Shown here piece by piece: positions 22,501 to 34,360 of a DNA stretch of 64,000 nt. The stretch is taken from the NCBI GenBank assembly GCA_032358255.1, contig JAULBX010023296.1, forward strand, positions 1-64,000, read 5' to 3'. Source of the DNA: Heterotrichella gracilis (lineage: Eukaryota > Sar > Xanthophyceae > Tribonematales > Xanthonemataceae). Numbering within the stretch: position 1 is the first letter of the stretch; each line of letters starts with the position of its first letter. A program made the position numbers and the translations under genes. A model generated the notes under the pieces. That model had not been told where the DNA came from and ran no database searches. It worked only from the letters and a program-made list of their open reading frames with translations.

Positions 22501-24271
22501 CAGAACAGCAGCTGACCGTCACAGTGCCCGCTTGCAAGTGCGGTCCCGTCCTTTGAGTAGCAGAGGGCGGTGCAGGCATCTGCCTTCACTGTGCATTGGG
22601 CCACTATTGATCTGCTGTCCACATCCCAGACATCGATGTACCCAGGGCGCCCAGTGGCAAAATGTTTGTGCGTTGGATGCGCTGCAATGACGCTGCAGGT
22701 GGGGTGCACTGTATCGAGGAGTGTCACTCCCGATCGCTGTGTGGCATCTGTCCCACGCTCGTATGTTTTGGCAGATAGTGTAACGATTTTTGCGTCGGCT
22801 GTTAAAGTCACAAAGTCATGCAAAGCCAGCTGAGTGCCATCCAAGTCCTTCACTGATTTTGTGCCCGTCACTAATTTGATGTCCCGAATCCCCCCTGCAT
22901 TCATGTTCTGCAACAAAGTGACTTGTTCAGCTGAGAATGGCATCTGAACATTTTCGAACATGCAATGCAATATTTATGGCTGGCAGGAGCAATGGTGCTA
23001 TTAAAAATCTCCAATAGTCCCATGCCATTGGGTTTGATGCATAAAATACCTAGGTAATGGTGTGACGTGCAGGTTCTCACCTCATACCATGCCATCAGCA
23101 GCAGGTCTCCGTTGTAACAGCGCACAAAACCATCTGCGCCTCCAGAAACAAAATATTGAGGTGGCGAGGCAACAAGCTTGGCGACTGGTGCACCGTGAAT
23201 CTGAACCAGTTTTGTTGCCTGCCAGCAATCCTTGCTCACTTCCTCCCACAGCACAGCATCTCCACGGACAGTTCCAGAGACAGCCTGCACACCATTGGAG
23301 GCAATGCGCCTGTTACAACAGCAGTGACAACAGACGTTTTTAAACCAAGCACCATCTTATGCTATCTTCCTGCGCCTGCTACTTTCAACTCTGGCCGCCA
23401 GAGCAATCATCAGATGGCCCCTCCCCGGAGGTGAAACACAGACCTACTAGTACTTGTATTTAATATAATTAGCAACATACCGGTGGACAAGGGCAACGTG
23501 AATGCACGCAATTGAAACCCACCTTTGCCTCCCCAGGCACAAATGCGGATGCTGTCAATTTGCCCACAGCTCTTGGAAACCGCTTTGGCACAAACTGCCC
23601 ATCCCGCTTGTGGAGTGCGTGCCCATGCTGCGGCTGGATGTCCTGCTTCCAAAAGGACACTGTTGTTGTCCCGTTGGTGATGAACTCCCCCGAGCTGTCT
23701 GTGCGCCAGGAGAGGGCTTGGATCGCGTATTTTGTGTCTAGGAGGTACACAGTCTGGGGCGCCTGCTGGCCAGCAAGGATGTCTTCTACCTTCCAAAGGG
23801 CAAGCTGCTGGGTGGTGGTTGGCTGGTCCCTCCCTGCTGCTTCTGTTGGGGCGCCTACTGTGAGCACATAGGTTTGGCAGGGCGATGCTTGCATGCAGAC
23901 CACTCCATTGGCATGAGGGGTCAGCACGGCGCCCATGGGTTCTGCCAAGCTAGTGTCCCATGCGACAAGCAACGCTGGGCTGCCAGTATCTGCCGTCAGG
24001 ACCAAGTTGCCAGTGCGCAAACCGTGCACAGCAGCTATGGGGTCTTTGTGGCCCTCTAGGAACCTTTGGCAGCCTGTGCTGGGATCATAGACCACCCCCA
24101 AATGACCCGCTGCATAACATATACGTCCATCCTGCACCCAAACCAGTGCGAGTCACAGCAGCCCCCAAACCGCCAGAGCACCAATGGCAAACACACTCGC
24201 AGTCAGCCGCGTACCTCAGCTTGCGCAAGCCCACATTCCAGCTGGGATACGCCAAAGCACCAGTTCAATTC
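19565..24271 (-). CDS. CFAP251: Cilia- and flagella-associated protein 251 (WDR66/FAP251)
   Basis: Ten minus-strand exons close in phase: 24271-24215, 24131-23523, 23284-23081, 22943-22452, 22095-21846, 21677-21401, 20993-20789, 20627-20502, 20327-20008, 19709-19565, giving 894 residues from the first exon found. The start codon and any further N-terminal exon are not resolved. WD40 blades run through most of the protein: LNWCFGV, then HLGVVYD, LEGHKDPI, LTADTGSPALLVAWD, a VGKL..SAF segment, YFVSGGADG and FSPDGKYLCA. The C-terminal ~200 residues align in order with the helical, EF-hand-like tail of WDR66 (LPALLHALGCF, LSINHMPP, DEEVSECQQML). In Chlamydomonas FAP251 belongs to the calmodulin- and spoke-associated complex at the base of radial spoke 3 in the axoneme. 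It marks a lineage with motile flagella at some stage. Confidence 0.9.
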
Positions 24272-25716
24272 CTGCAGTGGATCACAGAGCATCAAGGTTT
24301 TTTTCTTGCTTGTGCTCAAACGAGACAGTGGTTCACACCCCAATAGGTTGCCTCCTCATGCATGAGCCATAGAACAAGATGCAGATACAAGATGCAGGTG
24401 AATCGTCCCCACCACAGGGGATGCAGATGGTTTCGCAGTCTAGAGCAAGATCATATGTACTTGAACCTCACCAAAGTTGCTTCCATCCAACTGGCCTCAC
24501 GCACCAAACGACAGACTGCAGATTCCTGCGCAAGAGGTCAAAGTCATCTCCAGTCCGAGTTGAAACAGTTTGCATCCATCCATAGCATAGTAATTGCAGT
24601 CTAGGTGTTTCACACACTTTGCCCAGCAAGCCACTCCGGATATGGCAACGATACGGCATGTATCGCAGAAATGGCACATGCGGCTTTATATGCATGCATT
24701 GCGTTGCGTTTACCTCCTTACAGTATACACGCCCTTATCGAAGGATGTAACGGTGATGCATTGGCGACAACATATACGTACGATGGGCTTGTAGGGACCA
24801 GTCGTAACGGGTGTTTAAGTTGTGGGCGGCGAGGCTCGTTGCCATTCACCTGGTGAGGTGTGCGAGTCTGTTGTCAAACGGAAGAAAGATTATGAGGGGA
24901 TAGCGTATCTCAAGCGTTTTTGTTAAACGTGGAATGGAGGTTATACGCTTTGTGTGTGGCTCCTTAAAAATACCTGTAAGTTCAAGTGTGACTTAGGGGC
25001 TGGCAGGCCCTGCCACCTCAGCGAGTCCTATCAACTTTTGCCCACAGGGCCATGACAAAGCTGCAACCTCACTTCCAGTGCAGTGCACCCGGCAAACAAG
25101 CCAAGAGCACACTTTGCTGGAGGTGCTTCACGCTTGGAAAGTCCGGTGCCTGGTTCGCATCCACAGCTCATTCCTTTTACATTCACATACAGCGTGCCGC
25201 ACACTTGGTTTTCCACACGTACATCAGCTTTTGAGCTGCAGCAAGGTACACATTGGTTTCACGTTGAACACAGATTACAGGTGCTGCTGGTGAATATGGT
25301 GTTGCGCTAGTGCATCAGCGGTACAATCACAAGGGTAAAAACCTGGTACGCCATGCCTCAGTCGCGTAGCGGCAGATACAGCAATCTGACCTCCATACGC
25401 GGTAGTTTGCTCAAAACCCACAATGTTTGACTAGCAATCTGCGCGAACTAGTCTCGGAGAAAGGAATGAGACGTAACAAAACAGAACACTGAGCTCCGTT
25501 GTCCAAGTAGCTTCCATAGTCCTGCAGGTTGCCCAGGCTCATCTAGTATGAGCACCATGCCAGATTCAAGGCTTGTCCACATCACTGCCGTGGCACTAGC
25601 ACTGGCACAACAGATTGTAAAGTGCCACAGATGGTGCTACCACTAGCCTCACTGCTCCCAAGGAACCTCCCAAGGGCCTCGGCCCCCGATGACAATGCTG
25701 TCAGCACAGGTGTTGT
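24272..25716. other. Region upstream of CFAP251 and downstream of the dynamin gene
   Basis: Probably holds the unresolved first exon and promoter of CFAP251; a TATGCATGCAT sits at 24690-24700. No exon could be placed in it with confidence. The 3' flank of the dynamin gene fills the right side. Confidence 0.5.
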
Positions 25717-28700
25717 CTAGTAGGTCGCAGCTGACAACTCCTCCGAAGCGCGTTTCAACAGCTCCAAGCGGCGCATAGCTGCCTCCCTGCGCTTGATGAT
25801 GCCCTCATCCTCACCCAGCAAGCGCTGCACGCCTGCATCTCCCTCGCCCACCACTTGCTCGTTCAAAGCATCCAACAGAGCCTTCTTGGATTGTACAACC
25901 TGCATTCAACCCAAAAATACAACATTTCAAAAGCGTTCCATTGTCATAAAATGGCGTCGCGTGTGCCAATTGCACACCCTTTGCCCAGCCTGTTGCAAGT
26001 TGAGGAATCAATATGTGAGCCACACTTCAGTAAAGTTTGAGCAGGCACCCACCACGTGCCACACAGACAAGACACTCCAAGCAGGGGAGGATGGAAAATC
26101 AACTTGTGCAGACTTTGTACCAGTTCCTGGGTACGTACCAGGCAGTGTACGATGGCCTTTGGCACCGTGTGCCGCAATTGCGTGCACACCATGTTGACGT
26201 AGCCCGACACATGGTCAGCGATCCTGCGCAGCTCCCGCTCTTCTGACGTCTTGGCTGTGTCGCGCTCGTTGCCCTTCGTGATGGGTCCATCGACCTTGGT
26301 GCCAGACATGAGGATTTGGCGGAAATACTCCGCTGTGAGGTATGATGCCTCCATTTCCACAAGCGTCTGGACCATCCTCCTCGTCTCGTCCTTGAACTTG
26401 TCTGCATGGATCAACCAGGGTGAGCAAAAACAATCAGAGCTGGGTAGCCTGGCTCCGACATAAGCAAAAATGCAGGCGTTATGACTTGAGATCAAATCCT
26501 CAGGGCAAAAGTAAATGCTAGGAATATTACAGCAGGATACAGAATGGTGAATAATACGCAAGCATTTGGTCAGTGTGGAAGGGTACCCCCCAAGCAGATC
26601 ATACTGCAATAATTAGTGAACTGTGAAGTGCAGTAATCAATAGCCAACAGTGCACACTGTGAACGGCAGCAACAAAGGGCTACTGGTCCCACCACATGCA
26701 ATCAGATGAATCTGCTACCTTTGCTCACACAATCCATTCCACCAGGGAGGAGTATCATGTGATCGTATGTAACATCACCCCAATTTCACTGCAGCATCAT
26801 CAAACTATGCGAGCCAAATAACATACCGAGCGCTTTGTTTGCGGTGATGATGATTTCGCGCCTCAAGTTGCCAAACCGCTGCAACTGCCTCAGCTCATCG
26901 CTCTTTGACGTGCCCTCCACAATGTTCTTCAACACTATGTGCACATCGTCGACAGCAATGTCAGCTGGTCCCTGAGAGAAATAAAATGATGGGTTAAAAC
27001 ATCAGAATGAGATCTCAGTGTTCACCCGTATTGCCACAGAAAAGTGCTGCATCCCTGTCTCACCTTCAGTAGTACAAGGGCTTCCTCCAACAACCGCCTG
27101 TATCCCATTTCAGGGGCCACCAGATGTGGCTGATACCCATCGGCCTCATCGATGACCCGCTTGACGTTCTTTGAATCAAGGATCTTGTTGAAGTTGAGCT
27201 TCATGATGTTCTCAGTGAGCTTGTGCTCAAACACGCTCAAAATGCGCTCGCCACCTGCGGGAAACGCGCACATCAATCACCACAATTCCTGCACGTGGCT
27301 CCGACAAGAACCTGCAGCAGTACGCAAGCACATGCCAATCGCAGCTACTGGCGTACCTCCTTTTCCACCATCCACTGTCTTTGCAAAGGTCAACTCGAAG
27401 GTTTTGCAGAGCTGCAAGATGGTGTGCACCATGCCACCGCGTGTCGCCACCTGCATGCCTCCCAGAGAATTGATCTCGTTCTCCAAATCGACCACGCTGC
27501 ACAGAACACCACCTCATTAGCACTGTAGAAGTGCCGCAATTCCAACAGACTCCAATAAAGCCCTGTAAAGCATGCATGCCTGCGCATCTGCCCTGTGTTT
27601 GGAACTGCTGGAATTCAACAGACCCACAAAGCCCTAGCTGCTGCGCCAAGTGTTCATGCATGTTCCCTCTATCTAGCATGCATGCCTGCGCATTTGCTCT
27701 GGACTGATGCATGTGGACTGGATCATACAAATCACAACACCGGAAATACGCTTGTTCAGCATGGCTGGCAGTCACTCTCAAGCCCCCCAACAGTAGAGAA
27801 GGCAGCACGCTGCAAGTGTCCCCGCAATGATGATACAGGTTTGCAGTTCAACAGGTTTGCAACCAACCTCTTGGCAAGGAAGCTTTGAATGGCTGGGAGC
27901 TGCCTCTTGATGGCGCTGATCAGGTTATCGCTCAGCCTTTGTGACAGGTATGTTGTCCCCACATTTGGAAGGCCCTTGTACACGGATTTGCCAAAGTACT
28001 CCAACTCCTTCCTCCTGGCATCTTGCATGGACAGCTGTTGCAGACACCAACAAGGGAATGAGCGGATGATCGAGATTTGGGGCAGTTGGACACAGGCAAA
28101 AGAAAAACAGAAGCGACCATCTGCACAATTGGAAAGCAGGCAAACGGCAAGAGGCACCCATGCACACCTTGTTGTTGATATCTGCTTGCCCTCTGTTCAC
28201 CACCCCGATCCACCCGTTCTTCATCTTGACAGCATGACCCTCCAGCACGTCGCGCACGTCAGTACCTGGGTCCATGATATCCAGCTTTGTGAGCACACCA
28301 ATGGTACGGTCACCAGCTGGATCAACCTCCTTGGCAAGGCGCAGTGCCTCCGAGGTGGCCAGATCGGCGTTGGCTGGGGTGACAGCCAGGATGATGACGT
28401 TATCACCCTGCAATTCGATAGCGCCGCGTAAGCCGCTGGGAGTGGAAACCTCGCGCAGAAACAGAAGCCGTTTCCAACAGAACCAAGGGTTACCTTGACG
28501 TATGTGCGAGCCATGTTCTCCAAGTCCTGAACAATGCTCAAAGGCTGGCCATCGATGGGGATCTTGGTCAAACCTGCAGCACACCGCCGCTAAATGCATG
28601 CATACATTTCCCGACACCAAGGCACCAATGGTACCTTGTACTTGTGAATTCAAGCATTAAAAGTTGCTAATTACCTGGCATGTCCACCAGAGTCAGGTTG

Positions 28701-29329
28701 GGCACAGTCGGGGAGTGCACAGTCAGCTGGATGGGGTCTGGTGAAACAATGCGCTTGGTCTTGGCGCAATGGCGTGCAGTCTCCTCGCTGATTTCGTTTG
28801 ACATGTCATCTGGACGCAAACAAATCCCGCTCAGTAGCAGACCAGTGCAGAGAGTTGTATTAGTGTCCAGGCATGACAGCAAATCGTACATGGCCGACTG
28901 CTTACAATCAGCTTACCAAAGTTGTAGAACTTTTGCCCTGGCAAGTGGACAAACTCTCCCCACTCTGCAGCCTTCGGGTCTGCTTCTGGCACCAGCTGAA
29001 GGATAAGGGGACGCCTGGTGACAATCCCAGTCCCACGCGGCAGGAAGTCCCTCCCTACCACAGACTCCAGCACAGAACTCTTTCCAGAACTCTGCAGAGA
29101 AGCACAGGTGCTTGCATTTGTTCTGACAGTTCGCAAGTACAGTACCCAAATGTGTGTGTTGTGCTGAGTAGATCACCAAACTTGGTCTCACCTGTCCTCC
29201 AACCACCACGATTGTTGGAAGCATACTCCACAGAGTGGGCAACGAGCCATCGCTTGCAGCGTTATCTCCCAAAAGCGTGCAAGCCGCCTGGAGCCTGTTC
29301 ACCAACTGAATGACCGTGTCCATAGACAT
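25717..29329 (-). CDS. DRP1: Dynamin-related GTPase, plant DRP1 type
   Basis: Eleven minus-strand exons close in phase: 29329-29192, 29091-28917, 28809-28675, 28573-28494, 28407-28168, 28034-27868, 27496-27357, 27254-27064, 26971-26827, 26401-26139, 25899-25717, giving 618 residues, close to the ~610 of plant DRP1. The GTPase domain has the P-loop GGQSSGKSS (44-52), switch [15 protein letters not shown] and the TKLD specificity motif. Middle-domain signatures include [19 protein letters not shown], and the C-terminal effector domain ends with [13 protein letters not shown]. There is no PH or Pro-rich domain, as in DRP1 and unlike classical dynamin. The family assembles on membranes for clathrin-mediated uptake and cell-plate formation. 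A second ATG two codons in (MDTV) is an alternative start. Confidence 0.93.
27535..27705 (+). repeat. Imperfect direct repeat in dynamin intron 6
   Basis: AGCATGCATGCCTGCGCAT occurs at about 27569 and 27677, each copy followed by TGCCCTG or TGCTCTG. Related CAACAGAC...AAGCCCT phrases precede each copy. It is a duplication of roughly 70-110 bp within the intron. Confidence 0.6.
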
Positions 29330-30635
29330 CTTTGCTCAGTATCCTGAACACAAAACGTCCAGAGTTTAGTGTGGACCCAATTCCGTGTATGACAAGCAGT
29401 GCAGCACAGTAGGGTACAACACGACACCATGTGTCACATACAATCAAACAGACTTCAAGTGTTAAAAATGAGTGGCAGTGGCACAAACCCCCCAGAAGGG
29501 GCAACCACCCGCACCAAGCAACAGGAACCAAATGCAGCCAGAAATGGTGTGAAGAGCAACTAAACGGCTCCAACGTCAACAGCACGTACTTGGAAGGATG
29601 CCAAGAATACCCTGTGTAGCAACTACCAACGTACAAGGCAAGTGTTGCGCTGTTGGGTACTGATCTCGCGAACAAACGCTCGCTTCAAACGGGGTTCAAG
29701 ACAGATCTAGTACACCCAAGCCGTTGCTGACCCTGCGCAGGAACGCTGTTAAACAACTTGAAAGGCTTGCAGTGGAGTTCTAGCCGCCTTAGGCAAGCAT
29801 CACCCAGTTTATCGAGAGTTTTGCTGGGTCCTTCGCCCAAGAAGGTCCTTTGCAGCAGGGTCCCCAGCAGATTCTAAGGGCTCGCAAGGTGGAGTAGTAT
29901 AAATGCAACTGATCACACGAGGAATTAATTCCCCCCAAATTTAAATTTTAAAAGCCCTTTCTGATTCGTGAACATCATTCTCTTATATTCTATTGACAAT
30001 GTTCTGCTTGGTGGGCAATCGCATATTTTGGGTCGATCCATAACAGTAGAAATACATCCACATCTCCAAGCCTTTTCTGGGCAGCCTAATACATAGCACA
30101 TGCCCTGGGCAGGCATTGCCCATCGCCTGTTCGAGGTCAAAAAGGACGCCGGGCCGTGAGGCGTAAAGGCGTACTGGAAACCCTCAGGTTTACTGGGTAT
30201 ATTACCCCCGGGACTTGCGTAAATGCACAGATACTACACATGTGCCGCACCAACCTCTTGGCAGGAAGGGCTCACCATGAGGACCATGGACGTCACTTTT
30301 AGGAACGGCACCAATGCTGTGGGTACAGAGAAGGACAAGTAGTTTACTTGATAATAATCTGGTGAAGGGACAGAAGGTATATCCATGTATTAATTGTTGG
30401 TAAATCAAAGCCAAGTCGCCCGCTGCGCTGCTATAACATGTTGATGGTTGTCCAGCTGGCCACCCACCATGATGCCAACCATATGGTACCATAGACCTTT
30501 GGCAATGTTTGCCAGCATGGGGATCGTACCCTGCAGGAACCCTCCTGGCTGGCAACACCAAAATGTGCTTTCATGCACCACGCCCATGGGTTCACATGCT
30601 ACTGCTCCAGGCGACACCAGCACGCACCGCACGCC
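29330..30635. other. Intergenic region
   Basis: Dynamin upstream region and the 3' flank of the TPR gene. A minus-strand open frame at 30405-30632 looks mildly hydrophobic but has no family motif or splice partner; it is not called. Confidence 0.5.
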
Positions 30636-32237
30636 TCATCGCAGCTCCAGGAATCGCTGCAGCGCACTGATCATGCGCGGCGGCCAGTGCTTCTCCCTTG
30701 CCACCCACTGCACGTCCGTGTATCGACTGTCAAACTCACTTGCCAGCTCCCACTGCTGCTCTGCGCGCGACAGCTGGCTGGGGCGCTCCACATACAGTAT
30801 GGCCGCCATGGCAGCATGCACCTCTGCATACCCTCGCAGGGACACCTCCTCATCTTGAAGCTCCAGCAGGGCTTGGTCGGTGCGGCCCACCTGGTAGAGC
30901 ATGAGCGCGCGGTCCAGGCGGGAGTACTCGGTGATGGCCAGGTCAGGGAAGCGCGTCACAATATCTGTGTAGAGGGAGAGGGCCTGCAGGATGCAGGATG
31001 CCCAGTTTCGAGTGTGTTTTATAAACCAGTGGGGTCATCTGCATGACCCATTAAAGATGAAGCACATCTGTACAAAGCTCTGGGGAGTCATGCAGGATGC
31101 CAGAAGTTAAGGGAAGATCCTTAGGGTTGAGTGTGACACATGATGCTTGCCGTTGATCAAGTGAAAGGGCCCAGTGTTCGAAAGCAACAACAGGTCTGAA
31201 CCATCACCCTGTGGCGTGCATTGTGCCAGCTACTCTCCGCATCTGAGCAGGCCTGCCGTGGCTGCACCAGCAATATTCAGCTCATGCGCATGCACCGGCT
31301 CGCGACTGACCTGATCAAAATCGCCATCATCCACCGCTGTCCATGCCTGCTGGCGCAGCTGCAGCAACTGGTCCACCTGCTGCGCCACACTGACCTCCTC
31401 TGGGTTTCGAGGCGGCATCTTGTATTGGTAGGCGGTGGGGCCTGCGCACCGGAAGTGGTTGCATACCTTTTAATGCATGGGCAAATAGGGTATACTCCAT
31501 GCTGCACAGCGGCCATTGCTGCTACCATGTCTGACGCCTTAGACTTGCAAACATTACCGTGCAGCCTGTCCACTATGCAGAGAATGCGGTCCAATTGAGC
31601 CAGTCAGCACGAAGCGACCAGGCCAAGAGTGCCTACTACAGTGATGCCCTCACCTGGCCTGCTCCTAAAGCGCTTGTACTCCTCCAAAGGGGTGATTTGG
31701 GATCCTGTTTGTCCATTCACCATATCTTCTGTGGGTATTCTTGCCTGCGCTGCTTGCACATGCCCCAGAGCGAGCCCGGCTACACAAGCCATAACTAGCT
31801 GTGCTGGAAGTTGTTCTGTTGTCATTGGCCCCAAGCTGAACAGTGACTGCTGCCAGCAAGACCCGGGTTGGGCTGTTTCGGCTGACTGTGAGTTACCAGA
31901 ACAGTGTGCAGCTCCCCGATGCTGCAAACCCCGGCTGTTAGTCGCTTGTGGGCATGGATGGCCAGCACTGGTGCACTGTCTGCTGCTCCAAAGCCTGCTG
32001 GACACCCCTACCCCGAGAGGTGCGGAAACCAGTGCCTGCAGTGAGCATAGGTGCCACTAAAAAATCCTAACTGGAAGACCCAGTGAGAATGGTCGTCACT
32101 ACACACTAACATGGTTCAGCAGCCACTTGTAATGCATGCATGCATCAAGCCAAGCATGCACCAGGCAATTATTGTCAAATAATCCCACATCCATACACTC
32201 AATATGCACCTTCTAAGACACCCACCTGTCCAAGCAT
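30636..32237 (-). CDS. TPR-like protein, probably thylakoid lumen
   Basis: Exons on the minus strand: 32237-32226 (12 nt, MLGQ, tentative), 32035-31654, 31441-31311 and 30983-30636; phases 0, 1 and 0 close and give 290 residues. The N terminus is rich in Ser, Arg and Gln, like a chloroplast transit peptide. A hydrophobic stretch ending VQAAQA follows, resembling a lumenal signal with an AxA cleavage site. The mature part starts near ARIPTEDM and contains two or more TPR-like helical pairs (QQAWTAVDDGDFDQALSLY; YSRLDRALMLYQVGRTDQALLEL) and a C-terminal WPPRMISALQRFLEL, a form I associate with chloroplast TPR proteins. Lumen targeting is an inference; the role is unknown, perhaps photosystem assembly. 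The smallest exon is the weakest part of the model. Confidence 0.7.
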
Positions 32238-33205
32238 CGAGTGGTGGTCCGTGAATGGAAGATTCCGACAGCTTCCGGTGACCCACTGATTAGCTACTAT
32301 TGTGGGCACGCTACAAGTTGATTGCTCCCAAGAATAATCACAAGTGCCGTATTAACGTCGATAACGCAAGGCTCAGCGGAAGCGATATATTGCATGTGGT
32401 GACACACAGCAATAGGGGCTAGCTCTGCTAGCAGTTGCACCCCAGAGTACACACAAGTAGATATTGGGCAGCAACTTGTGCATGAGGACCAGGGCCGTAT
32501 CTGCAAGTGTGTGGGCGAGGTTCAGTTTGGACTACAGACCATGACCGCCAAGACTGTCTTGACGCTTGGCAGCCAAGGCTTTGTGTTATTGATGCCTGCA
32601 ATTTGTGCTGCCTTAAGCTGGCAAAACCCTAAACCCTAAACCGCAAACTTTATGGGCGGCCCGTAACTGCAAAGTGGACACAGAGTAGAAATCACGATGA
32701 CCTGTTTAACCATTTGCAAATAGGAAGAGAAGGATAATACATTCATTGACAACAACCAGATGTAAAGGCAGACACAGCTTATTATTCACATTGAATCCCT
32801 TGTATGCCACTCAATATTGGTCAACTAAGTTGGTATGACAGACAGAATACGACTGCTTGGGCCCCAAGTTGGGGCAGCTTGAAATCATAACTGCTGATTG
32901 GCTGCTACCTTGGCATGCGAGGTGCGCAACTTGCGGAAATTTAGATAAGAAATCTGTGGAAGAGCCAGACTGTGTAAGGAAGCAAAAAGTGGTTGGGCAA
33001 GTTGCCCTGTCTTGATATGGCTGAGGAAATATATCAGTGCACAGTGAGAAGGTAAGAACACCAAAAACTCTAGGATCATCACAATACAAGTTTTGACTTG
33101 TGTTACCGTGCATTTGGCAGCTCAGACAACATAAGGTCTTGTGGATACATGCTGTCCGACTAATATTGACTGCAGCTGGTTGCACAGATTTTCTGTGCAA
33201 TGAAG
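32238..33205. other. Intergenic region
   Basis: Upstream of the TPR gene and downstream of the Kazal gene. A CCCTAAA tract (AAACCCTAAACCCTAAACC) lies at about 32624-32642. No coding exon is seen. Confidence 0.5.
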
Positions 33206-33658
33206 TCACTGAGAGCGGTCAGAAGCAAGCTTGCACTGCCCGTCGTGCAAAACTTCCACGTTGTTGCACACAGCCGCTGCGCAACGGTTGGCATATATCT
33301 GACCATCAACACCGCATACTGGATCGTATTCATGAGAGCATGGGCAAGGGCAAGGGCATGGGCCTTCACATTGAACTTGGACTTTGGCTCGTTTTGCATT
33401 GCAGATATTCAAATACGTGCTGCCGCTCTCACTGCAGACGGGCTTCATGGTGGTGGGGCATGGCTTTCTTGCCTTTGGCACACTTCCCTCCACAGCTGAG
33501 AGCATGTTCCTTCCTCTTATCCCAGCTCTGCTCCTGTCTGCAGCCAAACGGAAAAAGGGGTTGTTGCTACCACAAACATCCCAGGAACCATCACAGGCCT
33601 GATCCTCATAAGTGAGGCTATAGCTGCACAACCACAACAAAACTGATTTCATATCCAT
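33206..33658 (-). CDS. Kazal-type serine protease inhibitor, two domains
   Basis: A single minus-strand frame of 150 residues. The N terminus (MDMKSVLLWLCSYSL) is weakly hydrophobic and may be a signal peptide. There are two Kazal-like domains: a shorter one (CPTTMKPVCSESGSTYLNIC) and a standard one (CSHEYDPVCGVDGQIYANRC) followed by spaced Cys up to HDGQC. A CPCPCPC run joins them. Kazal domains insert a loop into the active site of subtilisin- or trypsin-like proteases; the reactive residue lies just before the conserved VC. A secreted or vacuolar inhibitor is likely. A stronger signal sequence occurs upstream on the same strand (about 33769, MVKALAVICFF), but I found no donor whose phase joins it to this frame, so the 5' end is uncertain. 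Confidence 0.78.
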   Translation of the reverse strand: MDMKSVLLWLCSYSLTYEDQACDGSWDVCGSNNPFFRLAADRSRAGIRGRNMLSAVEGSVPKARKPCPTTMKPVCSESGSTYLNICNAKRAKVQVQCEGPCPCPCPCSHEYDPVCGVDGQIYANRCAAAVCNNVEVLHDGQCKLASDRSQ

Positions 33659-34360
33659 TCAGAAATATATACCGTCTACAGGACACACCTTGGAACGCTG
33701 TGGTCTGACACTGTGTGCAGACCACCTGAAAGAAGCAAATCACAGCCAGCGCCTTCACCATGTTGACCATGCTGTAACTCGCTGCAATACACGATGCTTT
33801 GTGTAATAGGTGGAATACAACTAACTCATGTTGCAGAACAGAGCAGCTTCCAGGTGGAGTTACCAGCGTAGTTTTTCAGAATCCCTTGCGATTTTGCAAT
33901 CATGCTCACGGCATCATGACATGCGGTTGCAAATAGTTTTGCACACTGTGACAGACAGTAGGCTAGCCCTTTGATAGACTAGAGGTATTCTACTTCCAAA
34001 ATATCTCAACAGCAGTTATTTTTACCAGACTGGTCAGGGCATTGAACTCGCCAAGGAAACTCGGCAAAAATACTTCCCGCCATTTGATCGGGCGAAACTC
34101 GGCGGCCACGGCAGGCCCAACTGGAGGCGCTCTGCACCTGGAGGTGGGCGCCTGTTATATGAACTTCAGGCCATACACCTACACATAGCCACTGAGCTGG
34201 GTTTCACTCTCCTCGCTTCGGCTTCGAGTACTTGTTGCGTCCACCTCGGGTAACAGACAGTCCGTGTTCCTTATATGCATGCATGCAAACCAATTTTGGA
34301 TAACGAAGCCAGGTGCACCTCCCTCATAGCCCGGCAGAACAGAGGTGAAGTTGAGGAGCC
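33659..34360. promoter_or_regulatory. Divergent promoter region, Kazal gene and WDR74-like gene
   Basis: About 700 bp between the minus-strand Kazal gene and the plus-strand WDR74-like gene. A TATGCATGCATGC run lies at 34275-34287, some 75-85 nt before the WDR74 start. No coding exon is certain, although a signal-peptide-like ATG frame lies at about 33769 (minus). Confidence 0.5.

Noticed and set aside
30405-30632. Mildly hydrophobic minus-strand frame
   Set aside because: Lies in the 3' flank of the TPR gene, with no start context, splice sites or known motif.
33722-33780. Signal-peptide exon upstream of the Kazal frame
   Set aside because: Its possible donors end in phase 0 or 1, while every acceptor before the Kazal frame needs phase 2; kept only as a remark.
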